Source: a bacterium (lineage in GTDB: Bacteria > CAIWAD01). Taken from it: DNA of 38,214 nt. The notes under the pieces were generated by a model. That model saw nothing but the letters and a program-made list of their open reading frames with translations. It made no database searches and was not told the origin of the DNA. The position numbers and the translations under genes are program-made. Shown here piece after piece: positions 18,895 to 27,093 of the stretch (positions are counted from its first letter, which is position 1; every line of letters starts with the position of its first letter). The DNA lies in NCBI GenBank assembly GCA_030685015.1, contig JAUXWS010000040.1, positions 1 to 38,214 of the forward strand. Reading direction: 5' to 3'.

Positions 18895-19305
18895 TTAGGA
18901 GACGCCCTCCAGCTGCTCATCCTCCTCCGCGACCAGGTAGAAGCGGCCGATCTCCACCGGGAAGGCTTCGCCCTGATCGTCCAGCACATGGAAGGATCCC
19001 TCCATCGTGCCGAAGGAGGAGCGGATGGGACAGAAACTGGTGTATTCGAAGGATTCGCCCGGCTCGAGCACGGGTTGCTCGCCCACCACCCCGATGCCGT
19101 CCACCACCTCCCGGTTGCCATCCGTGTCGATGATCACCCAGTGCCGCGACGCCACCATGACCGTGCGTCGGCCCAGATTCTCGATGAGGATGCGGTAGGC
19201 ATAGACGTATTGGCTGTTGTCCGGATCCGAGTGTTTGGGCAGATAACGGGGATCCGCCAACACCCGGATCTCCCTGGTCACACGTTCCGACGACTTGTGT
19301 CCCAT
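18895..19305 (-). CDS. apaG: ApaG family protein (Co2+/Mg2+ efflux-associated, DUF525)
   Basis: Small Fn3-like beta-sandwich protein of 136 residues. The family core is present: VYAYRILIENLG, SRHWVIIDTDGNREVVDG, GVVGEQPVLEPGESFEYTS and GTMEGSFHVLDDQGE, which are the most conserved ApaG segments. In enterobacteria apaG accompanies apaH and ksgA; mutants are affected in magnesium and cobalt handling, but the biochemical role is unsettled. The ATG at 19305 (MGHKSSERVTREI) is chosen for family length and an AAGGA site 10 bases upstream; a start at 19341 would add 12 residues. The gene stands alone, with a terminator behind it and no apaH or ksgA in the window. A third possible start further upstream would give 172 residues, too long for the family. 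Confidence 0.9.
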   Translation of the reverse strand: MGHKSSERVTREIRVLADPRYLPKHSDPDNSQYVYAYRILIENLGRRTVMVASRHWVIIDTDGNREVVDGIGVVGEQPVLEPGESFEYTSFCPIRSSFGTMEGSFHVLDDQGEAFPVEIGRFYLVAEEDEQLEGVS

Positions 19306-19422
19306 CCTGGCCAGATCCTTTCCGTTCCAGGCGTGTCGCATGGCAGGTCGCGCGTCCGGCGCTTCAAGCACGGACCGCGAACGGGGCCCAAGGAAGGGGC
19401 TGGGCCGCTTCAATCCAAGCCC

Positions 19423-19451
19423 GGATCCTGTTTTTGTTCAGACAGGAATCC
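19423..19451. other. Bulged stem-loop downstream of the PorV-like gene
   Basis: GGATCCTGT (19423-19431) pairs with ACAGGAATCC (19442-19451) with one bulged A and a 10-base loop. It lies about 20 bases after the stop of the last gene of the long minus-strand operon, where a terminator is expected, but has no T run following on the minus strand. It may protect the transcript end or terminate weakly. Confidence 0.35.
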
Positions 19452-19469
19452 CGCCACCCCCTCATGGGA

Positions 19470-20486
19470 TCAGTGGAAGAGCAGGCCGGCGGCGAGCTGG
19501 TGGGTCGCGGCCAGGCGCTGCTGGGTGGTCCAGGCGTAATCCAGGGTCAAGGTGCGGCCGCCGGCCAGGGGCAGGCGCAGGCCCAGGCCCAGCGCATGCT
19601 GTTCCAGATCCCTCCTGAGGTGCCGGCCGGCGCGCAGCAGCACGCGCTCCTGCCAGGCGTACTCCAGCCCCAGGCGCAGGTTCTGGCGGTTGTCGTTGGG
19701 GTGCTCGATCTGCAGGGCGCCATCCAGGCGTTGCAGGCCCTTCCGCCACAGGCGATCGTGCAATCCGGCCCGGAAGACGAGCGGTAGTTGGAATTCGCCT
19801 GTCTGCAGATGGGCGGGACGGCCATCGCCGGCCTCCACCAGCAGGTCCTCCCCTGACAGCTGAAGGCGTGGTCCGAAGTTGGCCACCGCCAGGCCCAGGG
19901 TCAGGTCGCGCCAACCCGTGTCCAACAGGAGGCCCAGGTCGACGGCGGCCCCTTGCGCCCGCTCGCGGTGGAGATCCTGGCGGATCCAGCGCACCAGACC
20001 GCCCCAGGCCAGCCGATCGGTCAGACGGGTGGCGAGACCCAGCCCCAGGGCGATGTCGCCCGCTGAATAGCTCTCGCCGGTGCCGTCGGGCTGCTCCAGG
20101 GTGGTGATCTCCTGCTCGGGCACCTGCAGCCAAGCAAGGCCCAGGGTGAGCGTGCTGCGGGCGCTGAGCGGCCGCGAGCCGAGCACCTGGCCCAGGCTGA
20201 TCTGGGCGAAGCGTCGCTCCTGGGAGAACTCCAGCGAGTTCTCCAGCGAGCCGGCCGGACCGGCCGGATTGATGAGCAGGTTGCCGGCGCCGGCCCAAGC
20301 CGGTTGGTGGCCGCCGGGCAGGGCCACCGTGGCTCCCGCCAGGCCCGCCGCGCGCGCGTCGGCCGCCAGCTTGAGGAACGGGGCCCCCGTCGTGCCGGCT
20401 CGACGGAAGCCATCGGCCGGCTCCGCCCACACGCAGGCAAGCAGGATGGCGGCGAGAGGAGCCAGTCGCTTCATGGGCCGCCTCAT
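19470..20486 (-). CDS. PorV/PorQ-family outer-membrane beta-barrel protein
   Basis: A 338-residue exported protein with a signal peptide (MKRLAPLAAILLACVWAEPADG) and the typical PorV/PorQ opening: GTTGAPFLKLAADARAAGLAGATVALPGG, with NLLINPAGPAGS for the usual WNPAGL region. Alternating hydrophobic strands follow to the end, finishing LAAGLLFH, as for outer-membrane barrels. PorV in Bacteroidetes is the T9SS shuttle that carries cargo to the attachment complex; the wider family also contains barrels of unknown use. The start at 20486 overlaps the previous gene's stop as ATGA; a start at 20474 (MKR) is equally possible. Position directly after a protein with a sorting-type tail supports a secretion role, though the sequence alone cannot tell PorV from related barrels. 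Confidence 0.75.
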   Translation of the reverse strand: MRRPMKRLAPLAAILLACVWAEPADGFRRAGTTGAPFLKLAADARAAGLAGATVALPGGHQPAWAGAGNLLINPAGPAGSLENSLEFSQERRFAQISLGQVLGSRPLSARSTLTLGLAWLQVPEQEITTLEQPDGTGESYSAGDIALGLGLATRLTDRLAWGGLVRWIRQDLHRERAQGAAVDLGLLLDTGWRDLTLGLAVANFGPRLQLSGEDLLVEAGDGRPAHLQTGEFQLPLVFRAGLHDRLWRKGLQRLDGALQIEHPNDNRQNLRLGLEYAWQERVLLRAGRHLRRDLEQHALGLGLRLPLAGGRTLTLDYAWTTQQRLAATHQLAAGLLFH

Positions 20487-23446
20487 CGGATCACCAGGAA
20501 GCGGCCGGTCTGCTCGCGGCCGCGTCGGTCGCTCACATGGAAGACGTAGAGCCCGTAGGCGACGTGTTGCCTGTCGGCGTTGCGCAGGTCCCAGGCCAGC
20601 GTGTCGCTGGCGGGGTCGTCATGCTCCAGCGTGCGCACCCAGTCTCCGGCCACCGTGTAGATGCGGAGCGTGCAGGCCCCGGGCAGTCCCGTGAAGTAGA
20701 GGCGGTGCCCCCCGCTCCCCGCCTCCGCGACATGGCCCGCCACGTAGGGATCGGGCACAGCCCGCACATGCAGACCCGGCGGCGCCGCGGCGGGAGCGGG
20801 CGGATCCGTCCGGAAGGAATAACGCAGACCCTCGCGCAGCGGTTTGTTCGTGAGGATGGTGAAGACGTCGCCGGGGCGGGGCGGCAGGCCCCGCAGGGTG
20901 TCGCCCCGTGCGTCCAGCGCCCAGTCGAAGTTGTTCGTCTTCAAGAGCAGCTCCGCGGCGCAGGGGATGGCATCCGATTCGCGCAGGATGAGGGCGTCCG
21001 TGTAGGTCTCCCAGCCGCGGCGCTGGCGGCTGCCGGCCAGCCCCCCCGGCGCCAGGTCCCAGCCCAGGGGGCTGAGCAGCTCCAGGTTGGGGAAATAAAG
21101 GCGCAGGTCCTCCACCCAGACATGGGCGCTGGCATCCAGCCACTCCCCGCTGTCCACCGGGCGGCGCCAGACACGGATGGGGGCCGGGCTGGGCGGACCG
21201 GCCAGGGTCGTGTCGAGCCCCGTGTAGTAGTAGAGGAAGACCGGCAGCGCCGTCTCTTCGCCGGCCAGGGTCACCTCGATGCGCCAGTCGTCCGCCCCCA
21301 CGACGTACTCGGGATATTCGTTGACCAGGTTCGTCCGCTTCTCCATCCACCAGTCGAAGGTGCAGGGGCTGTCCTCATTCCAGCCCAACGACCTGGACCC
21401 GGGCGCCACGTCGCGGATGCCCAGTCGGAAGCCCGCGGTGACGGGCAGCGGCGCTTCGCCCGCCGTCGGCACGCGCTGTCCCTGGAAGACGGTGTCCTGC
21501 TCCGCCACGCGGATGAGGTGGAAGCGCGCCACCGAGTCCCCCGCCGCCGGGGCCAGGAACTCCAACAGCCAATCATCGGCGGGCAGCGCCCAGGGGTCCA
21601 CCACGTCCAGGGTCACGGCGGCGTCGCAGATCCCCGCCTCCGGCTGGAGGATCCGCACACCCTCCACCGGCATCCACTGGTCGCTGGCCACCGCCCCCGG
21701 CACGAGGGAGACCGTGTGCAGATCCAGCGGCGAGCGGCCCAGTGGATTCTCCAGGCTGGGCAGGTGCGCGCCCGCGGGCGCATCCTCCTGCCCGGTGCTG
21801 TAGGCCGTCACGCAATACCAGGTCTCCCGGCCCTCCACCAGCCCCGTGTCCGTGAAGTGGTGGGCCAGGCCGCTGTCCGTCCCCAGGTGGGTCGGGCCGT
21901 TGGGGTCGGGACCGCGGATGCCGTCCACCCGGTCGAAGGTGGCCAGCGGGACCCAGGCCACCCGGCGGCCGTGCGCGTCGGTGATGGGCGCTCCCCAGCT
22001 GGCGCCCTGGTCCAGGCTGCGGTAGACGCGGTAGCCCTCGAAATCATCCGCCCCTTCGCTGGGCAGGGCCTCCCACCAGAGGCGCGCCCCGCCGGGCAGG
22101 GCCCGGCCCGCCACCCGCGGCATGGGCGGCGCGCCCGGGCCGGCGTAGCGCGTGCGCCAGTACATGTCCCAGGCGGTGGCCAGCTTGTCCCGCAGGTCGT
22201 CCAGCCCGGGCTGCCCCGGCGCCTGGCCGCCCTCCCCCAGCAGTACCGTGCAGGCGCTGACCACGCTGTCCCCCGGCGCCAGGCTGAAGGGACCGCTCAT
22301 GACGAAAAAGTTGAGACGGCTGCCCGCCCCGTAGGCCTGGGTCAGGGTGCCCTCGTCGCAGGCGTCGATCCGGCCCCGCCCATCGGGGGAATGGAAAAAG
22401 CTGCCCGGATCGTCCAGCAGGTCCGATTGGGAGCTGATGACGGCCCACTGGCGGGCGTCGGTGTCGGGCCGGCGGTCGGCCTGGAAGTGGTGGAAGTCCG
22501 TCACGCCCAGGTGGCGCGGCGTTTCCGTCACCAGCAGGGCGGGAAGGCCGGGCGGCCGCTCGTTGCCGACCCAGGCGCCGTCGTTGCGGGCGTTGACGTC
22601 CCAGACGTAGACGACATCGTTGCCGCGGCCGAAGGGCAGACCCAAGTCCGCCGTCGAGAGCAGGCCGATGCGGTCCACGAAATCGAAGTCCGGACGGAAG
22701 GCCGCGTAGTAGCCGGCGTAGAGGGAGTCCAGGGTGCGGTCCGAGCGGTTGTGAATCACGCTGCGCCAGCTGAGGTGGTGGTCGGCGTAGGGCCGGCCGT
22801 AACTGTAGCCGGATTGGCGCACCTCCAGCCCCAGGGCGCCGCGCGGGTTCTCCCGGTCGTCGAAGACGGCCCAGCTGTCGCCGTCGCTGGTGAACTCGCC
22901 CGGCACCTGACGCCGCGGGAAGGCGGGGTTGGGCACGGGCGTGACGTACTCCTCGCGCCAGGCCCCCGGCCAGCCCGCCGCCGGCCAGGTCTCGGGCAGA
23001 TGCGAGTGGGCCAGGAAGGGGGTGCCGTCGGTGGCGCGCAGGGCGCCGCTGAAGAGGCCGCCCAGGCTGCCCGCCGCCGGCGTCCAGTCGCGCAGGCCGG
23101 TGGTGGAGTTCAGGCAGCTCTCCACCACGTTGCCGGGCGCCGCCACCACCAGCCCCAGCCCAAAGGAATAGTGCGTCTCGTCGTTGGCGTCGGAGGGCCA
23201 GTGCAGGCTCTGGCTGCCCCACATGTGGTAGTCGCTCATGTTGCCGAAGTTCGAGGCATAGTTGCCCAGCTCGCCACGGTCCTGCACGGCGATGGCGTTG
23301 TCCCCCAGCTCGGCCGTGCGGCGCAGGGCGGCCAGCACCTCCTTGCGCGGCACCTGGGGCAGCAGGTCATGGCAGCGCAGGCAGTCCCCGCCGTGGGCGG
23401 CCACGGCCAGCAGCGGCAGCAGGACCAACGCGGGCATGCTTCTCAC
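20483..23446 (-). CDS. Large secreted protein with N-terminal CxxCH, Fn3-like region and FlgD-like C-terminal domain
   Basis: I do not recognise a specific function for this 987-residue protein. Translation starts at a GTG (23446) with GGAGG placed over the receptor gene's stop; a signal peptide (PALVLLPLLAVAAHG) follows. Immediately after it is CLRCH (Cys22, Cys25, His26), a heme-c-type motif. The next 350 residues are an Asp- and Trp-rich domain with no clear relative. Residues from about 410 include a fibronectin-like segment (GGARLWWEALPS, FEGYRVYRSLDQG). The C-terminus VRAVPDPYVAG, CTLRIYTVAGDWVRTLEHDD and AYGLYVFHVSD is the FlgD-like/T9SS-type tail that ends many exported proteins of FCB bacteria. 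It sits between a TonB-dependent receptor and a PorV-like barrel and overlaps the latter by ATGA. Confidence 0.8.
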   Translation of the reverse strand: MRSMPALVLLPLLAVAAHGGDCLRCHDLLPQVPRKEVLAALRRTAELGDNAIAVQDRGELGNYASNFGNMSDYHMWGSQSLHWPSDANDETHYSFGLGLVVAAPGNVVESCLNSTTGLRDWTPAAGSLGGLFSGALRATDGTPFLAHSHLPETWPAAGWPGAWREEYVTPVPNPAFPRRQVPGEFTSDGDSWAVFDDRENPRGALGLEVRQSGYSYGRPYADHHLSWRSVIHNRSDRTLDSLYAGYYAAFRPDFDFVDRIGLLSTADLGLPFGRGNDVVYVWDVNARNDGAWVGNERPPGLPALLVTETPRHLGVTDFHHFQADRRPDTDARQWAVISSQSDLLDDPGSFFHSPDGRGRIDACDEGTLTQAYGAGSRLNFFVMSGPFSLAPGDSVVSACTVLLGEGGQAPGQPGLDDLRDKLATAWDMYWRTRYAGPGAPPMPRVAGRALPGGARLWWEALPSEGADDFEGYRVYRSLDQGASWGAPITDAHGRRVAWVPLATFDRVDGIRGPDPNGPTHLGTDSGLAHHFTDTGLVEGRETWYCVTAYSTGQEDAPAGAHLPSLENPLGRSPLDLHTVSLVPGAVASDQWMPVEGVRILQPEAGICDAAVTLDVVDPWALPADDWLLEFLAPAAGDSVARFHLIRVAEQDTVFQGQRVPTAGEAPLPVTAGFRLGIRDVAPGSRSLGWNEDSPCTFDWWMEKRTNLVNEYPEYVVGADDWRIEVTLAGEETALPVFLYYYTGLDTTLAGPPSPAPIRVWRRPVDSGEWLDASAHVWVEDLRLYFPNLELLSPLGWDLAPGGLAGSRQRRGWETYTDALILRESDAIPCAAELLLKTNNFDWALDARGDTLRGLPPRPGDVFTILTNKPLREGLRYSFRTDPPAPAAAPPGLHVRAVPDPYVAGHVAEAGSGGHRLYFTGLPGACTLRIYTVAGDWVRTLEHDDPASDTLAWDLRNADRQHVAYGLYVFHVSDRRGREQTGRFLVIR

Positions 23447-23459
23447 GGGCGCCCTCCTC

Positions 23460-26012
23460 TCACCAGGACCATTCCACCCCCACCCGCGCCTGGCGCGGCA
23501 CCTCCACCCGGGAGGGATCGTGCAGGGCGTCCGGCGTGGAGCCGATCAGGCCGCGCGGATCGTGGAAGGGCTTGCCCGTGGCCGGGTAGACCATCACCAC
23601 GTTGCGCCGGTCCAGCAGGTTCTGCACGGCCAGCCAGGCTTCCAGGCGCCCGCCGCCCCAGTCGCCCGCCCAGCGCAGGGCGGCGTCGCTGCGCAACGTC
23701 CAGGGCCGCCGGGCGGAGTTGGTGGGCACCTCGACCCCCACGTCGATGAAGGGCGTGTAGGGGAGGCCGCTGCCAAGCTCGGCCGCCAGCTCCAGCCCCA
23801 GGCCGCGGGGCAGGGCCAAGGTCAGGCGGCCCGCCAGGTCGTGCGTCTGCTCGTAGTCCAGCGGGAACTCGTTGAACTCCTCCTCCTCCCCCGCCCGCGC
23901 CAGGATGAGGCCGCTCTCCGGCTCGGCGGCGTTGCCGCGCGCGCTCATCCAGGTGTAGTCCAGGCGCAGGTGGCCGGCGCGGCCCAGGGCGCGGCTCCAG
24001 CTGAGGTCGATGCCGCGCACGTTGGCATAGTCCGTGTTGTGGTGCACGACCAGCCGGCGCGTGTATTGGATCACCTCGCGGGTGGAGAGCAGGTCGCGCA
24101 GATCCTTGTACCAAGCGGCGAGGCCCAGGCGGCCACCCTCCCCCAGGCGCCGGTTGAGGCCCAGCTCCCAGGTGGTGGTGCGCTGCGGCTTGACGCGGGG
24201 GTTGCCCACCAGGGGCACGAGGGCGTGGTCCAGCTCCAGCGCCCGGTTGCCATAGAGGGCGGAAAGCGGCGCGAACTGCGTGAACTCGCCCCAGGAGGCG
24301 CTCAGCACGGCCTCATCGCCGAAGGGGAAGGCGAGGCCCAGCCGCGGTGAGAGGGACCAGCGGGGATCCACCGGCGTGAAGTCGGCGGGCTCCACGGCGC
24401 CCTCCCTCTCCACGAAGGGCTGGAGGGGATCGGGCAGCCAGTCCACGGCGGGATCCTGCCAGTCCAGGCGCAGGCCGGCGTTCACGACGAGGTGGGGGTA
24501 TTCCAGCTTGTCCTGCAGGAAGAGGGCGCCCTGTAGCGGCCGGGCGTGCACGCGGTCGTCGAAGTACTCGCGGCTGGCCGGTCCGGACCAGACGTTGTGG
24601 ACGGTGCGCGCCGCCAGGTCGTCCCGGCGCAGGTCCAGGCCCGTCTTCCATTCGTGGTGGGGTCCGGCCTGCCAGGCCGCCTCGGCCCCCAGCCTCCACT
24701 GCTCGATCCCACGCCGGGAGAAGGTGGGGGAATGGCCGGCCCGGTAGAAGTCCTGCTCGGCGCGCCAGGTGGGCCGCTCCCACTGGTCCAGGGGCAAGGG
24801 CTCGCCCGCTTCGTCCAGCACGCCCCGCCAGGCGTGGTGCCGCTGCCAGGCCAGGCGCAGCGTGCCCATCAGGCGCGGCGTCCAGTTGTGGGTGGCCACC
24901 GCCTGCCAGCGGTCCTGGCCCCGCCGCTCGCGGGACTGGTGGGCGGGCAAGTACTTCCAGGCATGCAGGTAGACCATCTCCTCGGCGCGGGTCCGCTCCC
25001 AGGAGAGGTCGATCCGCCCCTTCCCCAGCGCCCGCCCCAGGCCCAGGCGCAGATCGCCGGCGCGCAGGTAGCCGTGGGGCAGATGGCTGTCCTCACCCTG
25101 GGCGAGCAGGGCGAGGCGCCCCTCCCAGCCGGCGGCCAGCGGTCCGCCCAGACCCACCTGGGCGCGGCCTGGCAGGTCCACGAGAAGCTCTCCCGGCCGC
25201 GCCGCGCTCAGATCCCGCCAGGAGCGCTTCCGCCACTCCTCCTCGTCCGCCACGCCGTCGAAGGGATGGGAGCGGCGCCAGGGGGAGGGAAGCAGACCCG
25301 CGCTCTCATGCCGGACGAGGAAGGTCGGGCGGGGGGCGCCCTGGCGGGTGACGATGTTGACCACGCCGCTCATGGCGTCGCCGTACTCGGCGTTGAAGGC
25401 GCCGGCCACCAGCACCAGCTCCTGGACCTCCTCCTCGTTGAGCAGGCCTTGCCAGGCGCCGCTCCAGGGATCCTGCACCTCCATCCCGTCGATCATGATC
25501 TTCAACTCCCCGGCCCGGCCGCCCCGCACGTGCAGCTGCCCCCGCTCGTCGCGGGTCAGTCCCGCCTCCAGGGCGAGCAGGCCGTCCAGGCCGCGCACGG
25601 GGCTGTGCTGCAGGGACTCCCCGTCCAGCACGCTGACGCGGGAGCCGCGTTCCAGGGGGCGATCCAGGCGGCGGGCGTGGACGGTCAGCTCGGAGACCAG
25701 TTCGCCGGGGGACAGGTCCAGCGCCAGGCGGCAGGTCTCGCCCGACACGATCCAGGCCTCGGCCAGGACCGGCGTGTAGCCCAGGTGGCTGACCCGCACG
25801 CGGCGCAGGCCGGGGGGAAGTCCCAGCAGGATGATGGTGCCGTCCAGGTCGGCGGCGGCGCCCATGGTCGGGTCCAGGCAGTGCAGGTGGGCGCCGGCCA
25901 GGGCCCGGCCCTCGCCCGTGACGCGCACGACCAGCTTGCCGCCGCCGGCCGCCCGTGCGGGTGTGGCGGCCAGCAGGCCGATGAGGAGGCAGACCAGTGG
26001 AATCACGCCCAA
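23460..26012 (-). CDS. TonB-dependent outer-membrane receptor with carboxypeptidase-like N-terminal domain
   Basis: An outer-membrane active-transport receptor of about 850 residues. A signal peptide (PLVCLLIGLLAATPARA) is followed by a CarboxypepD_reg-like beta-sandwich (GKLVVRVTGEGRALAGAH to LSHLGYTP-type strand), then the plug (LDGLLALEAGLTRDERGQLHVRGG, IMIDGMEVQDP, FNAEYGDAMSGVVNIVTRQG), then a long barrel ending RQARVGVEWSW, with a terminal aromatic residue typical of barrels. The substrate is unknown. The frame opens at TTG (26012); an in-frame GTG at 26006 is as likely, and no strong ribosome site favours either. The next gene's ribosome site overlaps this stop. Receptors of this layout in FCB bacteria often work with surface lipoproteins, but no SusD-like partner is present here. 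Confidence 0.9.
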   Translation of the reverse strand: MGVIPLVCLLIGLLAATPARAAGGGKLVVRVTGEGRALAGAHLHCLDPTMGAAADLDGTIILLGLPPGLRRVRVSHLGYTPVLAEAWIVSGETCRLALDLSPGELVSELTVHARRLDRPLERGSRVSVLDGESLQHSPVRGLDGLLALEAGLTRDERGQLHVRGGRAGELKIMIDGMEVQDPWSGAWQGLLNEEEVQELVLVAGAFNAEYGDAMSGVVNIVTRQGAPRPTFLVRHESAGLLPSPWRRSHPFDGVADEEEWRKRSWRDLSAARPGELLVDLPGRAQVGLGGPLAAGWEGRLALLAQGEDSHLPHGYLRAGDLRLGLGRALGKGRIDLSWERTRAEEMVYLHAWKYLPAHQSRERRGQDRWQAVATHNWTPRLMGTLRLAWQRHHAWRGVLDEAGEPLPLDQWERPTWRAEQDFYRAGHSPTFSRRGIEQWRLGAEAAWQAGPHHEWKTGLDLRRDDLAARTVHNVWSGPASREYFDDRVHARPLQGALFLQDKLEYPHLVVNAGLRLDWQDPAVDWLPDPLQPFVEREGAVEPADFTPVDPRWSLSPRLGLAFPFGDEAVLSASWGEFTQFAPLSALYGNRALELDHALVPLVGNPRVKPQRTTTWELGLNRRLGEGGRLGLAAWYKDLRDLLSTREVIQYTRRLVVHHNTDYANVRGIDLSWSRALGRAGHLRLDYTWMSARGNAAEPESGLILARAGEEEEFNEFPLDYEQTHDLAGRLTLALPRGLGLELAAELGSGLPYTPFIDVGVEVPTNSARRPWTLRSDAALRWAGDWGGGRLEAWLAVQNLLDRRNVVMVYPATGKPFHDPRGLIGSTPDALHDPSRVEVPRQARVGVEWSW

Positions 26013-26031
26013 CCCCGACTTGGCAAGGCAA

Positions 26032-26056
26032 GCCCCGGGCCGCGGGCGTCCGGGGC
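26032..26056 (-). terminator. GC-rich stem-loop between LamG-like and receptor genes
   Basis: GCCCCGG and CCGGGGC (26032-26038 and 26050-26056) can pair around an 11-base loop in the 53-base gap. On the minus strand it is followed by TTGCCTTG rather than a T run, so it may be a weak terminator or a processing or stability hairpin that tunes expression of the receptor downstream. Confidence 0.25.
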
Positions 26057-26065
26057 CTACCAGGA

Positions 26066-27061
26066 TCAGCGGAGCAGCGAGAGGCGGACGCTGTGATGTC
26101 GCGTGCCGTCCTCCGCGCTCAACAGGTAAACGCCGGAGGCCGCCGGCAGGCCGTCGTCGCCCCGGCCGTCCCAGGTCAGGCGATGGTGGCCGGCCGGGAG
26201 GGAGCCCGCGGCCAGGGTGCGCACCAGGCGGCCCCGCAGGTCGTGGATGCGGGCGCTCACCCGGGCGGGCGCGGCGAGGGACAGCTCCACCTGCACGGCG
26301 GGGTTGAAGGGGTTGGGCCAGGGGGCGCCCAGGGCGAGTCCGGCCGGAACGAGGGGGGCGGGTGCCACGCTGGTCTCAGCCTCCACCAGGACGTCGTCGA
26401 AGACGAGATGCCCCGCGAGATCCATGAAATCGAAGTAGTAGACTCCGAAGCCGCCCGTGGCGATGGTGGCGTCCTGCTGGGTGCCATCGGGCAGGGACTG
26501 GCCGTCGATGGTGCAGGTGATCTGGTCCCCCTCGAAGGTCATGGCCAGCTCGTGCCAACCTGCCTCGGCGGGATAGAGCGCGCCCAGCTCGGCCATGGTC
26601 CAGATCTTGATCGTCTGCATGCTGGCCCCCGGCTGCCAGCGGCGAAGCATGAAGCGCTGGTCGCCCATGCCCGTGTCCACCGACAGGTCGGCGACGAAGG
26701 CGTAGAACTCCCAGGCGCTGCCCTCCTCGCCCACGATCTCATGGGCGCGGCCCACGATGCCGCGGAAATGGGTGGTGCCCGGCACGAGGTGGACCTGCGC
26801 CGAGACCGTGTAGTCGACCAGCTCCGGCGCATCGACGATGAGGGTGCCCACGCCGCCGCCAGAGAGGTCGTTGCCCAGCTTGCCCACGAAACCGTCGCCG
26901 CTGGGGTTGCCGGTCATCCAGTCCACTTCGATCTGGTTGGCCTCGCTGCCCCAGGTGCTGATCCAGGTGAGATCCGGCGTGCCGTCGCTGAAGCCCTCCT
27001 GGTAGACCAGCTCGGCCCGGGCCAGTCCCGCCGCCAGCAACATGAGAATCCAAGCTTTCAT
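26066..27061 (-). CDS. Secreted LamG/DUF1080-like protein with FlgD-like C-terminal domain
   Basis: A 331-residue exported protein with a signal peptide (MKAWILMLLAAGLARA). Residues 17-230 look like a concanavalin-type beta-sandwich: ELVYQEGFSDGTPDLTWIS at the start, WHELAMTFEGDQITCTIDG in the middle, and VFDDVLVEAE at the end, a pattern shared by LamG and DUF1080 domains that often bind carbohydrate. The tail begins PWPNPFNPAVQVELSL and continues with TWDGRGDDGLPAASGVYLL, the FlgD-like fold used as a C-terminal sorting domain in FCB bacteria. No catalytic residues are apparent. It starts 32 bases after the S8 protease stop and is clearly in the same unit. Confidence 0.75.
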   Translation of the reverse strand: MKAWILMLLAAGLARAELVYQEGFSDGTPDLTWISTWGSEANQIEVDWMTGNPSGDGFVGKLGNDLSGGGVGTLIVDAPELVDYTVSAQVHLVPGTTHFRGIVGRAHEIVGEEGSAWEFYAFVADLSVDTGMGDQRFMLRRWQPGASMQTIKIWTMAELGALYPAEAGWHELAMTFEGDQITCTIDGQSLPDGTQQDATIATGGFGVYYFDFMDLAGHLVFDDVLVEAETSVAPAPLVPAGLALGAPWPNPFNPAVQVELSLAAPARVSARIHDLRGRLVRTLAAGSLPAGHHRLTWDGRGDDGLPAASGVYLLSAEDGTRHHSVRLSLLR

Positions 27062-27093
27062 GTTCTTCCCTTTCCCAGTGGTGTGCCGGGCGC

